Shown here: positions 16,690-25,416 of the stretch, in pieces
How positions within the stretch are numbered: position 1 is the first letter of the stretch
How the letters are laid out: every line of letters begins with the position of its first letter
Assembly (NCBI GenBank): GCA_002134785.1
Contig: MBQZ01000024.1
Location: forward strand, 1-37,523
Direction: 5' to 3'
DNA: 37,523 nt
DNA from: Crenothrix sp. D3
GTDB taxonomy: Bacteria; Pseudomonadota; Gammaproteobacteria; Methylococcales; Methylomonadaceae
Notes under the pieces: generated by a model
Databases searched by the model: none
What the model was told of the DNA's origin: nothing
What the model saw: the letters and a program-made list of their open reading frames with translations, nothing else
Translations under genes and position numbers: made by a program

Positions 16690-17636
16690 CTTATTATTCA
16701 AAAGTAATCGGCACTGGCGGTTACTTGCCCGAAAAAATTCTCACCAACGAAGAGCTTTCAAAAACGGTTGATACGTCCGATAGCTGGATTTATGAACGCA
16801 CAGGCATTAAAAGTCGGCGCATTGCTGCCGCAGATGAAACTGCATCTAGCATGGCAGAAATTGCCGCACGACAAGCTATTGAGATGGCGCAGATTGATCC
16901 TGAAACCATTGATTTAATTATTGTTGCAACGGGTACGCCTGACCGCGTTTATCCCAGCACTGGCTGTTTACTGCAAAAGCGTTTAGGCGTTAAACACGCA
17001 GTGGCATTTGATGTGCAGGCCGCGTGTTCAGGTTCAATTTTTGGTTTGAGCATTGCGGATCAATACATTAAATCAGGTGCGGCTAAAACCGTACTGGTGG
17101 TTGGTGCTGAAGTGTGTTCACGCATAGTCGATTGGACAGATAGAACCACCTGTATTTTATTTGGTGATGGCGCGGGTGCGGTATTACTGACTGCCTCAGA
17201 AGAACAAGGTATTTTATCGACGCATATTCATTCCGATGGTGAGTATGAAGAATTGCTATTTTGCCCAACGTCCACTGAACAACAAGCAGGCTATATCAGT
17301 ATGCGCGGCAATGAAGTGTTTAAAGTCGCAGTCAATACCCTAGGCAGAATTGTTGATGAAACCTTAGAAGCCAATGATTTAGGGCAAGAACATATTGATT
17401 GGTTGGTGCCACATCAAGCCAATAGTCGCATTATCGCGGCAACAGCCAAAAAATTAAAATTGTCGATGGATCAAGTCATCATGACGTTGGAAACGCAAGG
17501 CAATACCTCCTCGGCTTCGGTGTTGCTCGCTTTCAATGAAGGCGTGCGTGATGGGCGTATTCAGCGCGGGCAAGTTGTGTTATTGGAAGCATTTGGCGCG
17601 GGATTCACTTGGGGTTCTGCATTAATTAAATATTAG
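16686..17636 (+). CDS. fabH: Beta-ketoacyl-ACP synthase III
   Basis: FabH condenses acetyl-CoA with malonyl-ACP to start fatty-acid chains. The 316-residue protein carries the Cys-His-Asn catalytic triad in family context: [13 protein letters not shown] (Cys about 112), VPHQANSRI (His) and GNTSSASV (Asn). ATGA overlap with plsX indicates translational coupling. Confidence 0.97.
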   Translation: MTYYSKVIGTGGYLPEKILTNEELSKTVDTSDSWIYERTGIKSRRIAAADETASSMAEIAARQAIEMAQIDPETIDLIIVATGTPDRVYPSTGCLLQKRLGVKHAVAFDVQAACSGSIFGLSIADQYIKSGAAKTVLVVGAEVCSRIVDWTDRTTCILFGDGAGAVLLTASEEQGILSTHIHSDGEYEELLFCPTSTEQQAGYISMRGNEVFKVAVNTLGRIVDETLEANDLGQEHIDWLVPHQANSRIIAATAKKLKLSMDQVIMTLETQGNTSSASVLLAFNEGVRDGRIQRGQVVLLEAFGAGFTWGSALIKY

Positions 17637-17672
17637 GGCAAACTCCACTCTGCCTATCACAATGGTATAACG

Positions 17673-18620
17673 ATGAATAAGCAATCTTACAATTTAGCGT
17701 TTGTTTTTCCAGGACAGGGTTCACAGTCCGTGGGAATGTTAAACGAGTTAGCGGCGAGTTATCCTGAAGTCAAACATATCTTTGAACGGGCATCAGACGC
17801 GCTAAGTAAAGATTTATGGTCTTTGGTTAGCAATGGATCAGAACAAGAGCTTAATCAAACCGAAAACACGCAACCTATCATGCTAGCAGCAGGATTTGCC
17901 GTTTGGAATGTGTGGTGTCAACACAGTACAGTGCGTCCAGACTGGGTAGCAGGTCATAGCTTAGGTGAATATACGGCCTTAGTTTGTGCTAGTGCGATTC
18001 ATTTTGAAGAAGCGATTAAGTTAGTTGCCATTCGAGGGCAACTAATGCAGGAAGCTGTGCCTGCGGGTACAGGTGCAATGGCCGCTATTTTAGGATTGGA
18101 AAATCACGAAGTCGTTAAAGCCTGTAATGAAGCGGCAGATAATGAAATTGTATCAGCGGTCAATTTTAATTCAACGGGTCAGGTTGTCATTGCAGGTCAT
18201 GTCGCTGCGGTTGAAAGAGCGATGGCAATTGCAAAAACAATGGGGGCGAAACGCGCGGTATTATTACCTGTCAGTGTGCCGTCACATTGTGCTTTAATGC
18301 GCCCTGCTGCTGAAAAACTGAATGAATATCTGCAAAATACTGCCATTAATACACCAAAAATGACACTCATTCATAATGTCGATGTTGCTTCGCACAGTGC
18401 AGAAGTGATTCGTCATGCGTTAAAAGAACAGTTATACCGCCCCGTAAACTGGGCAGATAGCGTTAAATTTATGAACGATCAAGGTGTGACTCGCTTTGTT
18501 GAGTGCGGGCCTGGAAAAGTCTTAATCGGACTTAACAAACGTATCGCTAAAGAGGCGGCACATTACAGCATTTATAACCCAGAAACCTTGAATGAGGCAT
18601 TGGAGAAAATTCATGACTAA
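17673..18620 (+). CDS. fabD: Malonyl-CoA:ACP transacylase
   Basis: FabD loads malonyl groups on to ACP. The nucleophile elbow GHSLGEYTALV (Ser about 93), the N-terminal FVFPGQGSQSVGM and the active-site SVPSHC His are all present. The 315-residue length is normal. It starts 36 nt after fabH and overlaps the fabG start by 8 nt. Confidence 0.97.
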   Translation: MNKQSYNLAFVFPGQGSQSVGMLNELAASYPEVKHIFERASDALSKDLWSLVSNGSEQELNQTENTQPIMLAAGFAVWNVWCQHSTVRPDWVAGHSLGEYTALVCASAIHFEEAIKLVAIRGQLMQEAVPAGTGAMAAILGLENHEVVKACNEAADNEIVSAVNFNSTGQVVIAGHVAAVERAMAIAKTMGAKRAVLLPVSVPSHCALMRPAAEKLNEYLQNTAINTPKMTLIHNVDVASHSAEVIRHALKEQLYRPVNWADSVKFMNDQGVTRFVECGPGKVLIGLNKRIAKEAAHYSIYNPETLNEALEKIHD

Positions 18621-19341
18621 AAAAATCGCTTTAGTAACGGGTGCAAGTCGTGGCATTGGTAAAGCTATTGCTGAACGCTTAGCCGAAGATGGTTTTTTTG
18701 TTGTCGGTACAGCAACCTCTGAGAGTGGTGCGGATGCTATTACTGCTTTCTTAGGCGAAAACGGTAAAGGCATGAAGCTAAATGTTGCAGATAGCGAATC
18801 TATCGCTGAATTTATCAAAACCGTCAATGATGAAATTGGTGCGCCAGCGGTATTGGTAAATAATGCAGGTATTACCCGCGATAATTTACTCATGCGTATG
18901 AAAGATGACGAATGGGATGACATCATCAACACCAATTTAACCTCCGTGTTTCGCATGAGCAAAGCGGTATTGCGTGGCATGACGAAAGCCAAAACAGGAC
19001 GTATCATTAACATTTCTTCTGTGGTTGGCAGTACGGGTAATGCAGGACAAGCCAATTATGCAGCAGCAAAAGCGGGTATGATAGGCTTTGCCAAATCAAT
19101 GGCAAAAGAAGTCGGTTCACGCAATATCACCGTCAATACGGTTGCACCAGGTTTTATTGATACTGATATGACTCGCGAACTCAGTGACGACATTAAAAAT
19201 ATGCTATTAGCGGGTATTCCGCTATCTCGCTTAGGCGACGCTAAAGAAATTGCCCACGCTGTTTCCTTCTTAGCATCTGAAGGCGCGGCTTACATTACGG
19301 GCGAAACCATTCATGTCAACGGTGGCATGTTTATGCCTTAA
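18613..19341 (+). CDS. fabG: 3-oxoacyl-ACP reductase
   Basis: An NADPH-dependent short-chain dehydrogenase that reduces 3-oxoacyl-ACP. The TGASRGIG cofactor loop, NNAG, and the Ser-Tyr-Lys triad in ISSVVG and YAAAKAGM are complete. The ATG at 18613 (MTKKIALVTG) has GGAG 8 nt ahead; an earlier ATG at 18592 adds seven residues from inside fabD and is rejected. The length is 242 aa. Confidence 0.97.
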   Translation: MTKKIALVTGASRGIGKAIAERLAEDGFFVVGTATSESGADAITAFLGENGKGMKLNVADSESIAEFIKTVNDEIGAPAVLVNNAGITRDNLLMRMKDDEWDDIINTNLTSVFRMSKAVLRGMTKAKTGRIINISSVVGSTGNAGQANYAAAKAGMIGFAKSMAKEVGSRNITVNTVAPGFIDTDMTRELSDDIKNMLLAGIPLSRLGDAKEIAHAVSFLASEGAAYITGETIHVNGGMFMP

Positions 19342-19343
19342 TA

Positions 19344-19373
19344 TTGTGATATTGTAATAATATCAAGTATAAT
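19344..19373 (+). promoter_or_regulatory. Promoter of acpP
   Basis: TTGTGA (19344-19349) and a perfect TATAAT (19368-19373) with an 18-bp spacer lie just after fabG. A separate strong promoter for acpP fits the high demand for acyl carrier protein. The leader that follows contains a small hairpin CTGGA-GTT-TCCAG (19385-19397). Confidence 0.7.
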
Positions 19374-19464
19374 TCCCCCGCCGTCTGGAGTTTCCAGCAA
19401 CGGGATTTCCACTAAAAACCAATAACAATACTGTCTATAAATTGACAGGTTGAGGATAATAATT

Positions 19465-19695
19465 ATGAGTAACATTGAAGAACGAGTAAAAAAGATTGTT
19501 GCAGAGCAATTGGGCGTTAAAGAAGAAATCGCAATTGATGCTTCATTCGTAGATGACCTTGGTGCTGATTCTCTGGACACAGTTGAACTCGTTATGGCTC
19601 TTGAAGAAGAATTTGAATGTGAAATTCCAGACGAAGATGCTGAAAAAATCACTACAGTTCAGCAAGCTATTGATTATGTAACAAAAAATACTTGA
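19465..19695 (+). CDS. acpP: Acyl carrier protein
   Basis: A 76-residue acidic protein starting [19 protein letters not shown], with the phosphopantetheine attachment serine in [11 protein letters not shown] (Ser about 37). The ATG at 19465 has GAGGA 9 nt ahead; the in-frame ATG at 19450 adds five residues of no homology. ACP carries growing acyl chains for all the enzymes of the surrounding cluster. Confidence 0.98.
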   Translation: MSNIEERVKKIVAEQLGVKEEIAIDASFVDDLGADSLDTVELVMALEEEFECEIPDEDAEKITTVQQAIDYVTKNT

Positions 19696-19704
19696 TATTG
19701 ATAG

Positions 19705-19733
19705 TTAGTGGGTGAACTTCGTTCATCCACTAA
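19705..19733 (+). promoter_or_regulatory. Stable hairpin between acpP and fabF
   Basis: TTAGTGGGTGAAC (19705-19717) pairs with GTTCATCCACTAA (19721-19733), with one G-U pair and a 3-nt loop. No T-run follows, so it is unlikely to be a full terminator. It may protect or partly end the abundant acpP message. Confidence 0.6.
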
Positions 19734-19781
19734 ATATACCCCTCCTGATTCCCTTCTTCTTTTTTCTTACGGTACATTACA

Positions 19782-21026
19782 TTGAGCAAACGTCGAGTTG
19801 TCATAACTGGATTAGGCGCAGTCACGCCTTTAGCTAATACAGTCGCAGATACTTGGACAGGTATTATTAATGGCAAAAGTGGCATTAGCCCTATTGATTC
19901 TTTTAACATCGCGCCTTTTGCCACGACCTTTGGTGGTGTCATTCGCAATTTTGATGTCACTCAATATATTGCTGAAAAAGATGCTAAACGTATGGACGGC
20001 TTTGTCCATTACGGTATCGCGGCAGGTTGTCAAGCATTTGAAGACTCTGGTTTAGAAGTCACGGAAGCTAACGCTGAGCGCATCGGCGTTGCCATTGGTT
20101 CTGGTATCGGTGGCATTACTGGCATAGAAGAATGCTATGCAACTTACGAAAAAAGCGGCCCGCGCCGTATTTCGCCTTTCTTCGTTCCAGGAAATATCAT
20201 TAACATGATTTCTGGCAATCTCTCCATTAAATATGGTTTGAAAGGCCCTAATTTTGCTATCGTCACCGCTTGTGCCACAGGCACACACAACATCGGTGAT
20301 GCCGCACGTTTAATAAAATACGGCGATGCCGATGTCATGATTGCAGGTGGCGCGGAACGTTGTACCAGTTCACCGACTGCAATGGGTGGTTTCGCTTCTG
20401 CAAAAGCCCTATCACGTCGTAATGATGATCCACAAGCGGCAAGTCGTCCGTGGGATAAAGACCGTGATGGTTTTGTTCTCAGTGATGGTGCGGGTGTCGT
20501 CGTTCTCGAAGAATTGGAACACGCACTGGCACGCGGTGCAAAAATTTACGCTGAATTAGTCGGTTATGGCATGAGCGGCGATGCCTATCACATCACCACC
20601 CCGTCCGCAGGTGGCGAAGGCGCGGCACGCTGCATGAGGAATGCCATGCGTGATGCTGGCTTGAATACTGACGACATTGATTATATCAACGCACATGGCA
20701 CATCAACACCCGCAGGTGATGTCGGCGAAACTCACGCTATGAAAGCAGCCTTAGGCGATCATGCGTATAAAGTTGCCATCAGCTCAACAAAATCCATGAT
20801 TGGTCATATGTTAGGTGCGGCAGGTGGTATTGAAGCGGTCTTAACTGCTCTAGCGATTCAAAATCAAATCGCCCCCGCAACTATCAACTTAGAAAATCCA
20901 GACCCTGAATGTGATTTGGATTATGTACCGAATATCGCCAGAGACATGAAAATTGATGTCGCCATGTCTAATTCGTTTGGTTTTGGTGGCACGAACGGCA
21001 CGTTAATATTTAAACGTTATTCGTAG
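19782..21026 (+). CDS. fabF: Beta-ketoacyl-ACP synthase II
   Basis: FabF elongates acyl-ACP with malonyl-ACP. The protein (414 aa) begins SKRRVVITGLGAVTPL after a TTG start at 19782; no better in-frame ATG exists before the conserved first strand. The Cys-His-His triad is present: VTACATGTHN (Cys about 164), NAHGTSTP and SMIGHMLGAAG. The stop codon lies inside the palindromic repeat at 21022-21102, so the repeat abuts or reshaped the 3' end of the gene. Confidence 0.97.
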   Translation: MSKRRVVITGLGAVTPLANTVADTWTGIINGKSGISPIDSFNIAPFATTFGGVIRNFDVTQYIAEKDAKRMDGFVHYGIAAGCQAFEDSGLEVTEANAERIGVAIGSGIGGITGIEECYATYEKSGPRRISPFFVPGNIINMISGNLSIKYGLKGPNFAIVTACATGTHNIGDAARLIKYGDADVMIAGGAERCTSSPTAMGGFASAKALSRRNDDPQAASRPWDKDRDGFVLSDGAGVVVLEELEHALARGAKIYAELVGYGMSGDAYHITTPSAGGEGAARCMRNAMRDAGLNTDDIDYINAHGTSTPAGDVGETHAMKAALGDHAYKVAISSTKSMIGHMLGAAGGIEAVLTALAIQNQIAPATINLENPDPECDLDYVPNIARDMKIDVAMSNSFGFGGTNGTLIFKRYS

Positions 21027-21102
21027 GTTGGGTTGCATCTTTTCGCAACCCAACACATTGCGTGGTAAATGTTGGGTTGGAAAAGCACCAACCCAACCTA
21101 CG
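21022..21102. repeat. Palindromic repeat, copy flanking accessory genes (left)
   Basis: Perfect 14-bp ends CGTAGGTTGGGTTG (21022-21035) and its complement (21089-21102), with internal CAACCCAAC and GTTGGGTTG copies. A shorter relative lies at 22766-22798. This is a dispersed REP/MITE-like family. Confidence 0.75.
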
Positions 21103-21133
21103 CTGCTGTAAAGATGAATAAAGGAAATATAAA

Positions 21134-21880
21134 ATGAAATTTCACACTTTAATTTTCCTTGTCGGAATATTTTTGGTCAGACAATCTTTGGCTGATTGTT
21201 TCGATATAGATAAAGACGAACCAAAACAATTAATTGGATATTTAAAATTTGAAATATTCCCTGGTCCACCCGAGTTTGCAAGTGTTAAACAAGGTGATGA
21301 ACCAGAACCAACCTATATTCTTCAACTCAAAGAGCCAATTTGCATCAAAGAGCAAGAGGGTTTTTCAGACAGTAAACAATATTTCTCATCAGTACATTTA
21401 GTTGCAAAACCTAATACTTCAAAACATCTGAAATCATGGATTAATAAAGAAGTTAATGTTTATTTATCTGAGCCAATGCCAGCGCATACTGGACATCATC
21501 ATGCACCCTTAGTAGCATGGGTTCATGATATAACGTTACCACAAAATGATGACATAACCTCTGAATACAATACTTCAGCGACAGTAATTCGAGCTTTTTA
21601 TGACTCGCTTGAACATGGACAAGGTGAAAACGCTGCTGAATTTATTGTGCCTCAAAAAAGAAAGGGTGCATTTGCTCCAGCAGCATTAAGTCAGTTTTAT
21701 GGCAATATGATTGAACCTATTAAACTGAATATGATAAAAACTCTTAGTGACTCTCAGTATTCTGTAAGCTATTCCTATAAAAAATCTAGTAAAGCTTGTA
21801 ACGGTGATGCAATTATTGATACCGTTAAACAAAATGGTGAAAATTTTATTTTGCAGATAAAGGCACTTAATGGTTGCTAA
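21134..21880 (+). CDS. Secreted DUF4431-like protein of unknown function
   Basis: A signal peptide (MKFHTLIFLVGIFLVRQSLA, then DC) indicates export to the periplasm. Residues about 30-130 carry a block with LIGYLKFEIFPGPPEF, YILQLKEPICI and a C-terminal strand, resembling the DUF4431 domain. Residues about 150-245 look like a separate module with a conserved-looking RAFYDSLEHGQGENAAEF start, found in other uncharacterised exported proteins. A small Cys pair near the ends (Cys22, and Cys248 in the last codon) could form a disulfide. The role is unknown. It is inserted between fabF and pabC, where these two usually adjoin. Confidence 0.75.
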   Translation: MKFHTLIFLVGIFLVRQSLADCFDIDKDEPKQLIGYLKFEIFPGPPEFASVKQGDEPEPTYILQLKEPICIKEQEGFSDSKQYFSSVHLVAKPNTSKHLKSWINKEVNVYLSEPMPAHTGHHHAPLVAWVHDITLPQNDDITSEYNTSATVIRAFYDSLEHGQGENAAEFIVPQKRKGAFAPAALSQFYGNMIEPIKLNMIKTLSDSQYSVSYSYKKSSKACNGDAIIDTVKQNGENFILQIKALNGC

Positions 21881-21944
21881 CAAACGCGGCAGTCGTAGCC
21901 ATCCGCTACAACCCCGACATTAAAGCCCAATATGAACGCTTTTC

Positions 21945-22084
21945 TCGTTCCCAAGCTCCGCTTGGGAATGCCTACCTTCAAGCTCTGCTTGATGTTAATC
22001 ATTGAAATGTAAAGCCCAGCGCGTTCATGCCACACCAAGCGGAGCTTGGTAGTAGGCGTTCCCAAACTGGAGTTTGAGAACGAG
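21945..22084. repeat. Cluster of nested hairpin repeats
   Basis: Outer arms CTCGTTC (21945-21951) and GAACGAG (22078-22084) enclose TTCCCAAGC-TCC-GCTTGGGAA (21949-21969), a TCAAGC-TCT-GCTTGA hairpin, ACCAAGC-GGA-GCTTGGT (22034-22050) and a GTTCCCAAACT/AGTTTGAGAAC pair. This is a compact multi-hairpin intergenic element. No coding potential is seen in the surrounding 21881-22168 gap. Confidence 0.7.
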
Positions 22085-22168
22085 ATATAAACATACGGCG
22101 CAATACGTTTCACTATTGCCGCCTTACTCTTAAAAGTAAATCAGCCTAATTATTCTCGGAGTACCACC

Positions 22169-22753
22169 ATGCTAGCAATAAAACCCACCGATTTAATCAG
22201 CGTAGAAGACTACTTAACGGGCGAATTAAACAGCGATATAAAACACGAGTTGATAGACGGTTATGTTTATGCAATGGCTGGAGCAAGTGCTAATCATGAA
22301 AGAATATCTGGCAATATCTCCAGAAAATTCGGCAATCATTTAGAAAACCAGCCCTGTGAACCGTTTGGTTCAGATATGAAATTACGAATTAATTCTAACT
22401 TCTTTTATCCAGATGTCATGGTGGATTGTCATTTTGATAACTCAGAGCCTTATTTTACTCAAACGCCGATTATCATTGTTGAAGTGTTATCTAAATCAAC
22501 GCGTAAAAAAGATACCACCCTTAAGTTGTTATCTTATATAAACATTCCTAGCTTAAAAGAATATGTACTGATTGAACAAGACTTTGTGGATATTCAGGTG
22601 TTCAGAAGAAGTGAAGGCTGGATACCAAGTCATTATTTTCTAGGTGATGAAGTCACTTTTGAATCCATTGGTTTAACCTTATTCGTAGAAGACATTTATC
22701 ATCGGGTACAAAATGATGATATGGTGGAGTTTCTGGCTAATAAAACCCAATAG
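22169..22753 (+). CDS. Uma2-family (DUF820) putative restriction-endonuclease-like protein
   Basis: The 194-residue protein has the Uma2 signature: an N-terminal SVEDYL, HELIDGYVYAMAGAS followed by H, the catalytic PDVMVDC and IIVEVLSKSTRKKD motifs of the PD-(D/E)xK nuclease fold, and a C-terminal LFVEDIY. These proteins are multi-copy in cyanobacteria and Thiotrichales-like bacteria; their cellular role is not settled. GGAG stands 12 nt ahead of the ATG. It sits with the previous gene between repeats, inside the fatty-acid cluster. Confidence 0.87.
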   Translation: MLAIKPTDLISVEDYLTGELNSDIKHELIDGYVYAMAGASANHERISGNISRKFGNHLENQPCEPFGSDMKLRINSNFFYPDVMVDCHFDNSEPYFTQTPIIIVEVLSKSTRKKDTTLKLLSYINIPSLKEYVLIEQDFVDIQVFRRSEGWIPSHYFLGDEVTFESIGLTLFVEDIYHRVQNDDMVEFLANKTQ

Positions 22754-22765
22754 CTCAGCAAGTGT

Positions 22766-22798
22766 GTTGGGTTGCAAAAAGCGGCAACCCAACCTACG
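22766..22798. repeat. Palindromic repeat, copy flanking accessory genes (right)
   Basis: GTTGGGTTGC (22766-22775) and GCAACCCAAC (22784-22793) form a hairpin, followed by CTACG. It is the same family as 21022-21102, and lies just before pabC. Confidence 0.7.
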
Positions 22799-22809
22799 AT
22801 TACACCATC

Positions 22810-23616
22810 ATGATACTGGTCAACGGCACACCCCAAACCCACATTGAAATCAGCGACCGTGGTTTTCAATACGGTGATGGTTTATTTGAAACCATTACCA
22901 TTCAGAACGGCAAAGCGGTTTTTTTACAGCAACATATAGATAGATTAACCGCTGCCTGCCAACGCTTATACATTCCCGCGCCAGACCTCGATATTTTACA
23001 CGCTGAAATCAAACACCTGTGTCAACACACTGAACACGCGGTTTTAAAAATCATCATCACCCGTGGCAGTGGTGGGCGTGGTTATCGTCAACCCGACAAC
23101 ATTCAGCCCACGCGCATATTAAGCCTACATCCTTTTCCAACTTATCCTGACAGCTATTATCAACAGGGGATTACGGCTCGATTCTGCGACACACGCTTAG
23201 GTTTAAACCCCACCTTAGCGGGTATGAAACACCTCAATCGTCTTGAACAAGTGCTAGCACGCGCTGAATGGAATGATGATAGCGTTCAAGAAGGCATCAT
23301 GCTGGACATTAATAACCAAGTAATCGAAGGCACGATGAGCAATCTTTTTTACAGTAAAAATAATCAGCTTTATACAGCTACTCTGACGCAATCGGGGATT
23401 GCTGGTATCATACGCGCCTTGATTATGGGTCATGAATCTGTCATTGAACACAGTTACAATCAAGCTGAATTACTTGCAGCGGATGAATTGTTTGTGTGTA
23501 ATTCTGTCATAGGAATATGGGGCATTAAACAACTTGCCCACCGTTCTTTTGTCGTCGGTAGCAAAACTAACTACTTACAAAACTGGCTAACTCAACAGGT
23601 GTTACACGATGGTTAA
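22810..23616 (+). CDS. pabC: 4-amino-4-deoxychorismate lyase
   Basis: PabC is a PLP enzyme that releases p-aminobenzoate for folate. The 268-residue protein starts MILVNGTPQ and contains DRGFQYGDGLFETI, ITRGSGGRGY, and the PLP-lysine region GMKHLNRLEQVLARA, with EGTMSNLFY later. An in-frame ATG at 22762 lies beside a repeat and would add 16 residues of no homology. The stop overlaps the mltG start. Confidence 0.94.
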   Translation: MILVNGTPQTHIEISDRGFQYGDGLFETITIQNGKAVFLQQHIDRLTAACQRLYIPAPDLDILHAEIKHLCQHTEHAVLKIIITRGSGGRGYRQPDNIQPTRILSLHPFPTYPDSYYQQGITARFCDTRLGLNPTLAGMKHLNRLEQVLARAEWNDDSVQEGIMLDINNQVIEGTMSNLFYSKNNQLYTATLTQSGIAGIIRALIMGHESVIEHSYNQAELLAADELFVCNSVIGIWGIKQLAHRSFVVGSKTNYLQNWLTQQVLHDG

Positions 23617-24610
23617 AAAGCTCTTCCTATTGTTTCTGATACTGTTAAGTTTTGCCAGTGGTTGGCTAGTAAGCGGCTATCAAAATGCGTTAAAAGCCCC
23701 TGTGGTAATTGGACAGCCTGTCACCATTGACATTGTTAAAGGCGATTCTTTTCGACAAGTTATTCATAAACTACGCGATCAGCATCTGTTTATGAAGCCG
23801 CTGTGGTTTAAAGTTATTGCGGTACGCAAACAAGCCGTTAGCAAAATAAAAACAGGCGAATACGAATTACCGACAGGCGCGACCATCCCCGATATATTGG
23901 CTCTATTAGTGTCAGGTAAAAGCAAACAGTATTCTATTACTTTTCCTGAAGGGCGTAACTTCAAGGAAATGTTACAGACCATTGAAAAAAATCCTAATCT
24001 TGAACACACACTAAAAGGTGTGAGCAACGAAGAGTTAATGACGAAGTTGGGCGCGACGGAAAAACATCCCGAAGGGCTATTTTTCCCCGACACCTATTAT
24101 TTTGATAAAAATACCACCGATGTCGCGTTGTTAAAAAGAGCCTACAGCAAAATGCAGCTCGTGTTACAACAAGAATGGTTTAATAAAGCCGAACATCTAC
24201 CGTTTAATACACCCTACCAAGCCTTAATACTCGCCTCCATCGTTGAAAAAGAAACCGCCGCCAAAGCCGAGCGCACTCAAATAGCAGGCGTATTCAGTCG
24301 CCGCTTAACTCAAGGTATGATGCTACAAACCGACCCGACTGTGATTTATGGCATGGGCGATAGCTATCAAGGCAACATACGCTCTGAAGACTTGCACAAA
24401 GAAACACCTTACAACACCTATAAAATAAAAGGCTTACCGCCGACTCCTATTGCGATGGCAGGGCGTGAAGCTATTTATGCTGCCCTACATCCAGATCAAA
24501 GTAAAAACAGCGTTTATTTTGTGTCACGCGGTGATGGCACGCACGTTTTTTCTGCCACCTTAGACGAACACAATCAAGCAGTGAATAAATTTCAAAGGAA
24601 AAAACCATGA
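23609..24610 (+). CDS. mltG: Endolytic peptidoglycan transglycosylase MltG (YceG-like)
   Basis: MltG cuts nascent glycan strands in the periplasm. A single N-terminal membrane anchor (about residues 4-25) is followed by a LysM-like part and the YceG domain. The catalytic Glu is in LASIVEKETA; the LQTDPTVIYG and TPYNTYKIKGLPPTPI blocks are complete. The length of 333 aa is normal. It overlaps both pabC and tmk, as in other Gammaproteobacteria. Confidence 0.95.
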   Translation: MVKKLFLLFLILLSFASGWLVSGYQNALKAPVVIGQPVTIDIVKGDSFRQVIHKLRDQHLFMKPLWFKVIAVRKQAVSKIKTGEYELPTGATIPDILALLVSGKSKQYSITFPEGRNFKEMLQTIEKNPNLEHTLKGVSNEELMTKLGATEKHPEGLFFPDTYYFDKNTTDVALLKRAYSKMQLVLQQEWFNKAEHLPFNTPYQALILASIVEKETAAKAERTQIAGVFSRRLTQGMMLQTDPTVIYGMGDSYQGNIRSEDLHKETPYNTYKIKGLPPTPIAMAGREAIYAALHPDQSKNSVYFVSRGDGTHVFSATLDEHNQAVNKFQRKKP

Positions 24611-25230
24611 GGCGCGGTAAATTTATTACCTTAGAAGGTGGCGAAGGCGTAGGCAAAACCACCAACTTAACGTTTATCAAAGACTATTTACAGCAACAGG
24701 GTATGACTGTCACTGTCACCCGTGAACCGGGTGGCACTGCATTGGCTGAAAAAATTCGCCAGTTAGTGCTAGATGTTGATAGCGAAAGTATTAGCGACAC
24801 CACTGAATTATTACTGATGTTCGCTGCCCGCGCCCAACACATTCAACACGTCATAGAACCTGCGTTAGCGCAAGGCAACTGGGTTTTATGCGACCGTTTC
24901 ACGGATGCAACTTATGCCTATCAAGGCGGTGGACGCAAGGTATCCATAGCGACTATCGCGCTACTGGAACAGCTAGTGCAAGGTGATTTACGCCCAGACT
25001 TAACATTATTACTTGATGCGCCCATAGAAATTGGCATGGAACGCGCTCAAAAACGCGGCACGTTTGACCGTTTTGAAGCTGAGAAAATCAGCTTTTTCAC
25101 GCGAGTGCGCGAAATGTATCTCACTAGAGCAACAGAACAGCCAGCGCGAATTAAAGTAATACAAGCTCATCAACCGCTGATAGAGGTACAAAGCGAAATT
25201 ATTGCCGTGTTGAAGCAGTTTGCTTTATAG
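24607..25230 (+). CDS. tmk: Thymidylate kinase
   Basis: Tmk phosphorylates dTMP to dTDP. The P-loop EGGEGVGKTT (about residues 8-17), the TREPGGT motif and the DRFTDATYAYQGGGR substrate block are present. The length of 207 aa is typical. It starts with the ATGA overlap from mltG. holB, which often follows, is not seen; a repeat region follows instead. Confidence 0.97.
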   Translation: MRRGKFITLEGGEGVGKTTNLTFIKDYLQQQGMTVTVTREPGGTALAEKIRQLVLDVDSESISDTTELLLMFAARAQHIQHVIEPALAQGNWVLCDRFTDATYAYQGGGRKVSIATIALLEQLVQGDLRPDLTLLLDAPIEIGMERAQKRGTFDRFEAEKISFFTRVREMYLTRATEQPARIKVIQAHQPLIEVQSEIIAVLKQFAL

Positions 25231-25254
25231 CTAGCCGCCTAAAGTGATTACAAA

Positions 25255-25407
25255 ACCGTTCGCACTGAGCTGTGAGCCTGTCGAACAGTCGAAGTGTGAA
25301 TGTGGTTCGACAAGCTCACCACGAACGGTATCATTTCGTTGTACATTATTCGGAGTCCAAGGTATGACTTGGACGGCACAAAACGCCCAAAACTTGTTTT
25401 GGACTCC
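25255..25407. repeat. Two palindromic repeats between tmk and pyrC'
   Basis: First repeat: ACCGTTCG (25255-25262) with CGAACGGT (25322-25329), containing GAGCCTGTCGAA and TTCGACAAGCTCACC. Second: GGAGTCCAA (25352-25360) with TTGGACTCC (25399-25407), plus an inner GTCCAAG/CTTGGAC hairpin (25355-25374). The two converging operons end here, so the hairpins may serve as end signals for both. Confidence 0.7.
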
Positions 25408-25416
25408 CACCCTGAC

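Noticed and set aside
18522-19055. Minus-strand frame of 177 residues over fabD/fabG
   Set aside because: It is antisense to two well-conserved fatty-acid genes and shows no known family.
21945-22084. CRISPR array
   Set aside because: The hairpins differ in length and sequence, lack regular spacers, and no cas genes are present.
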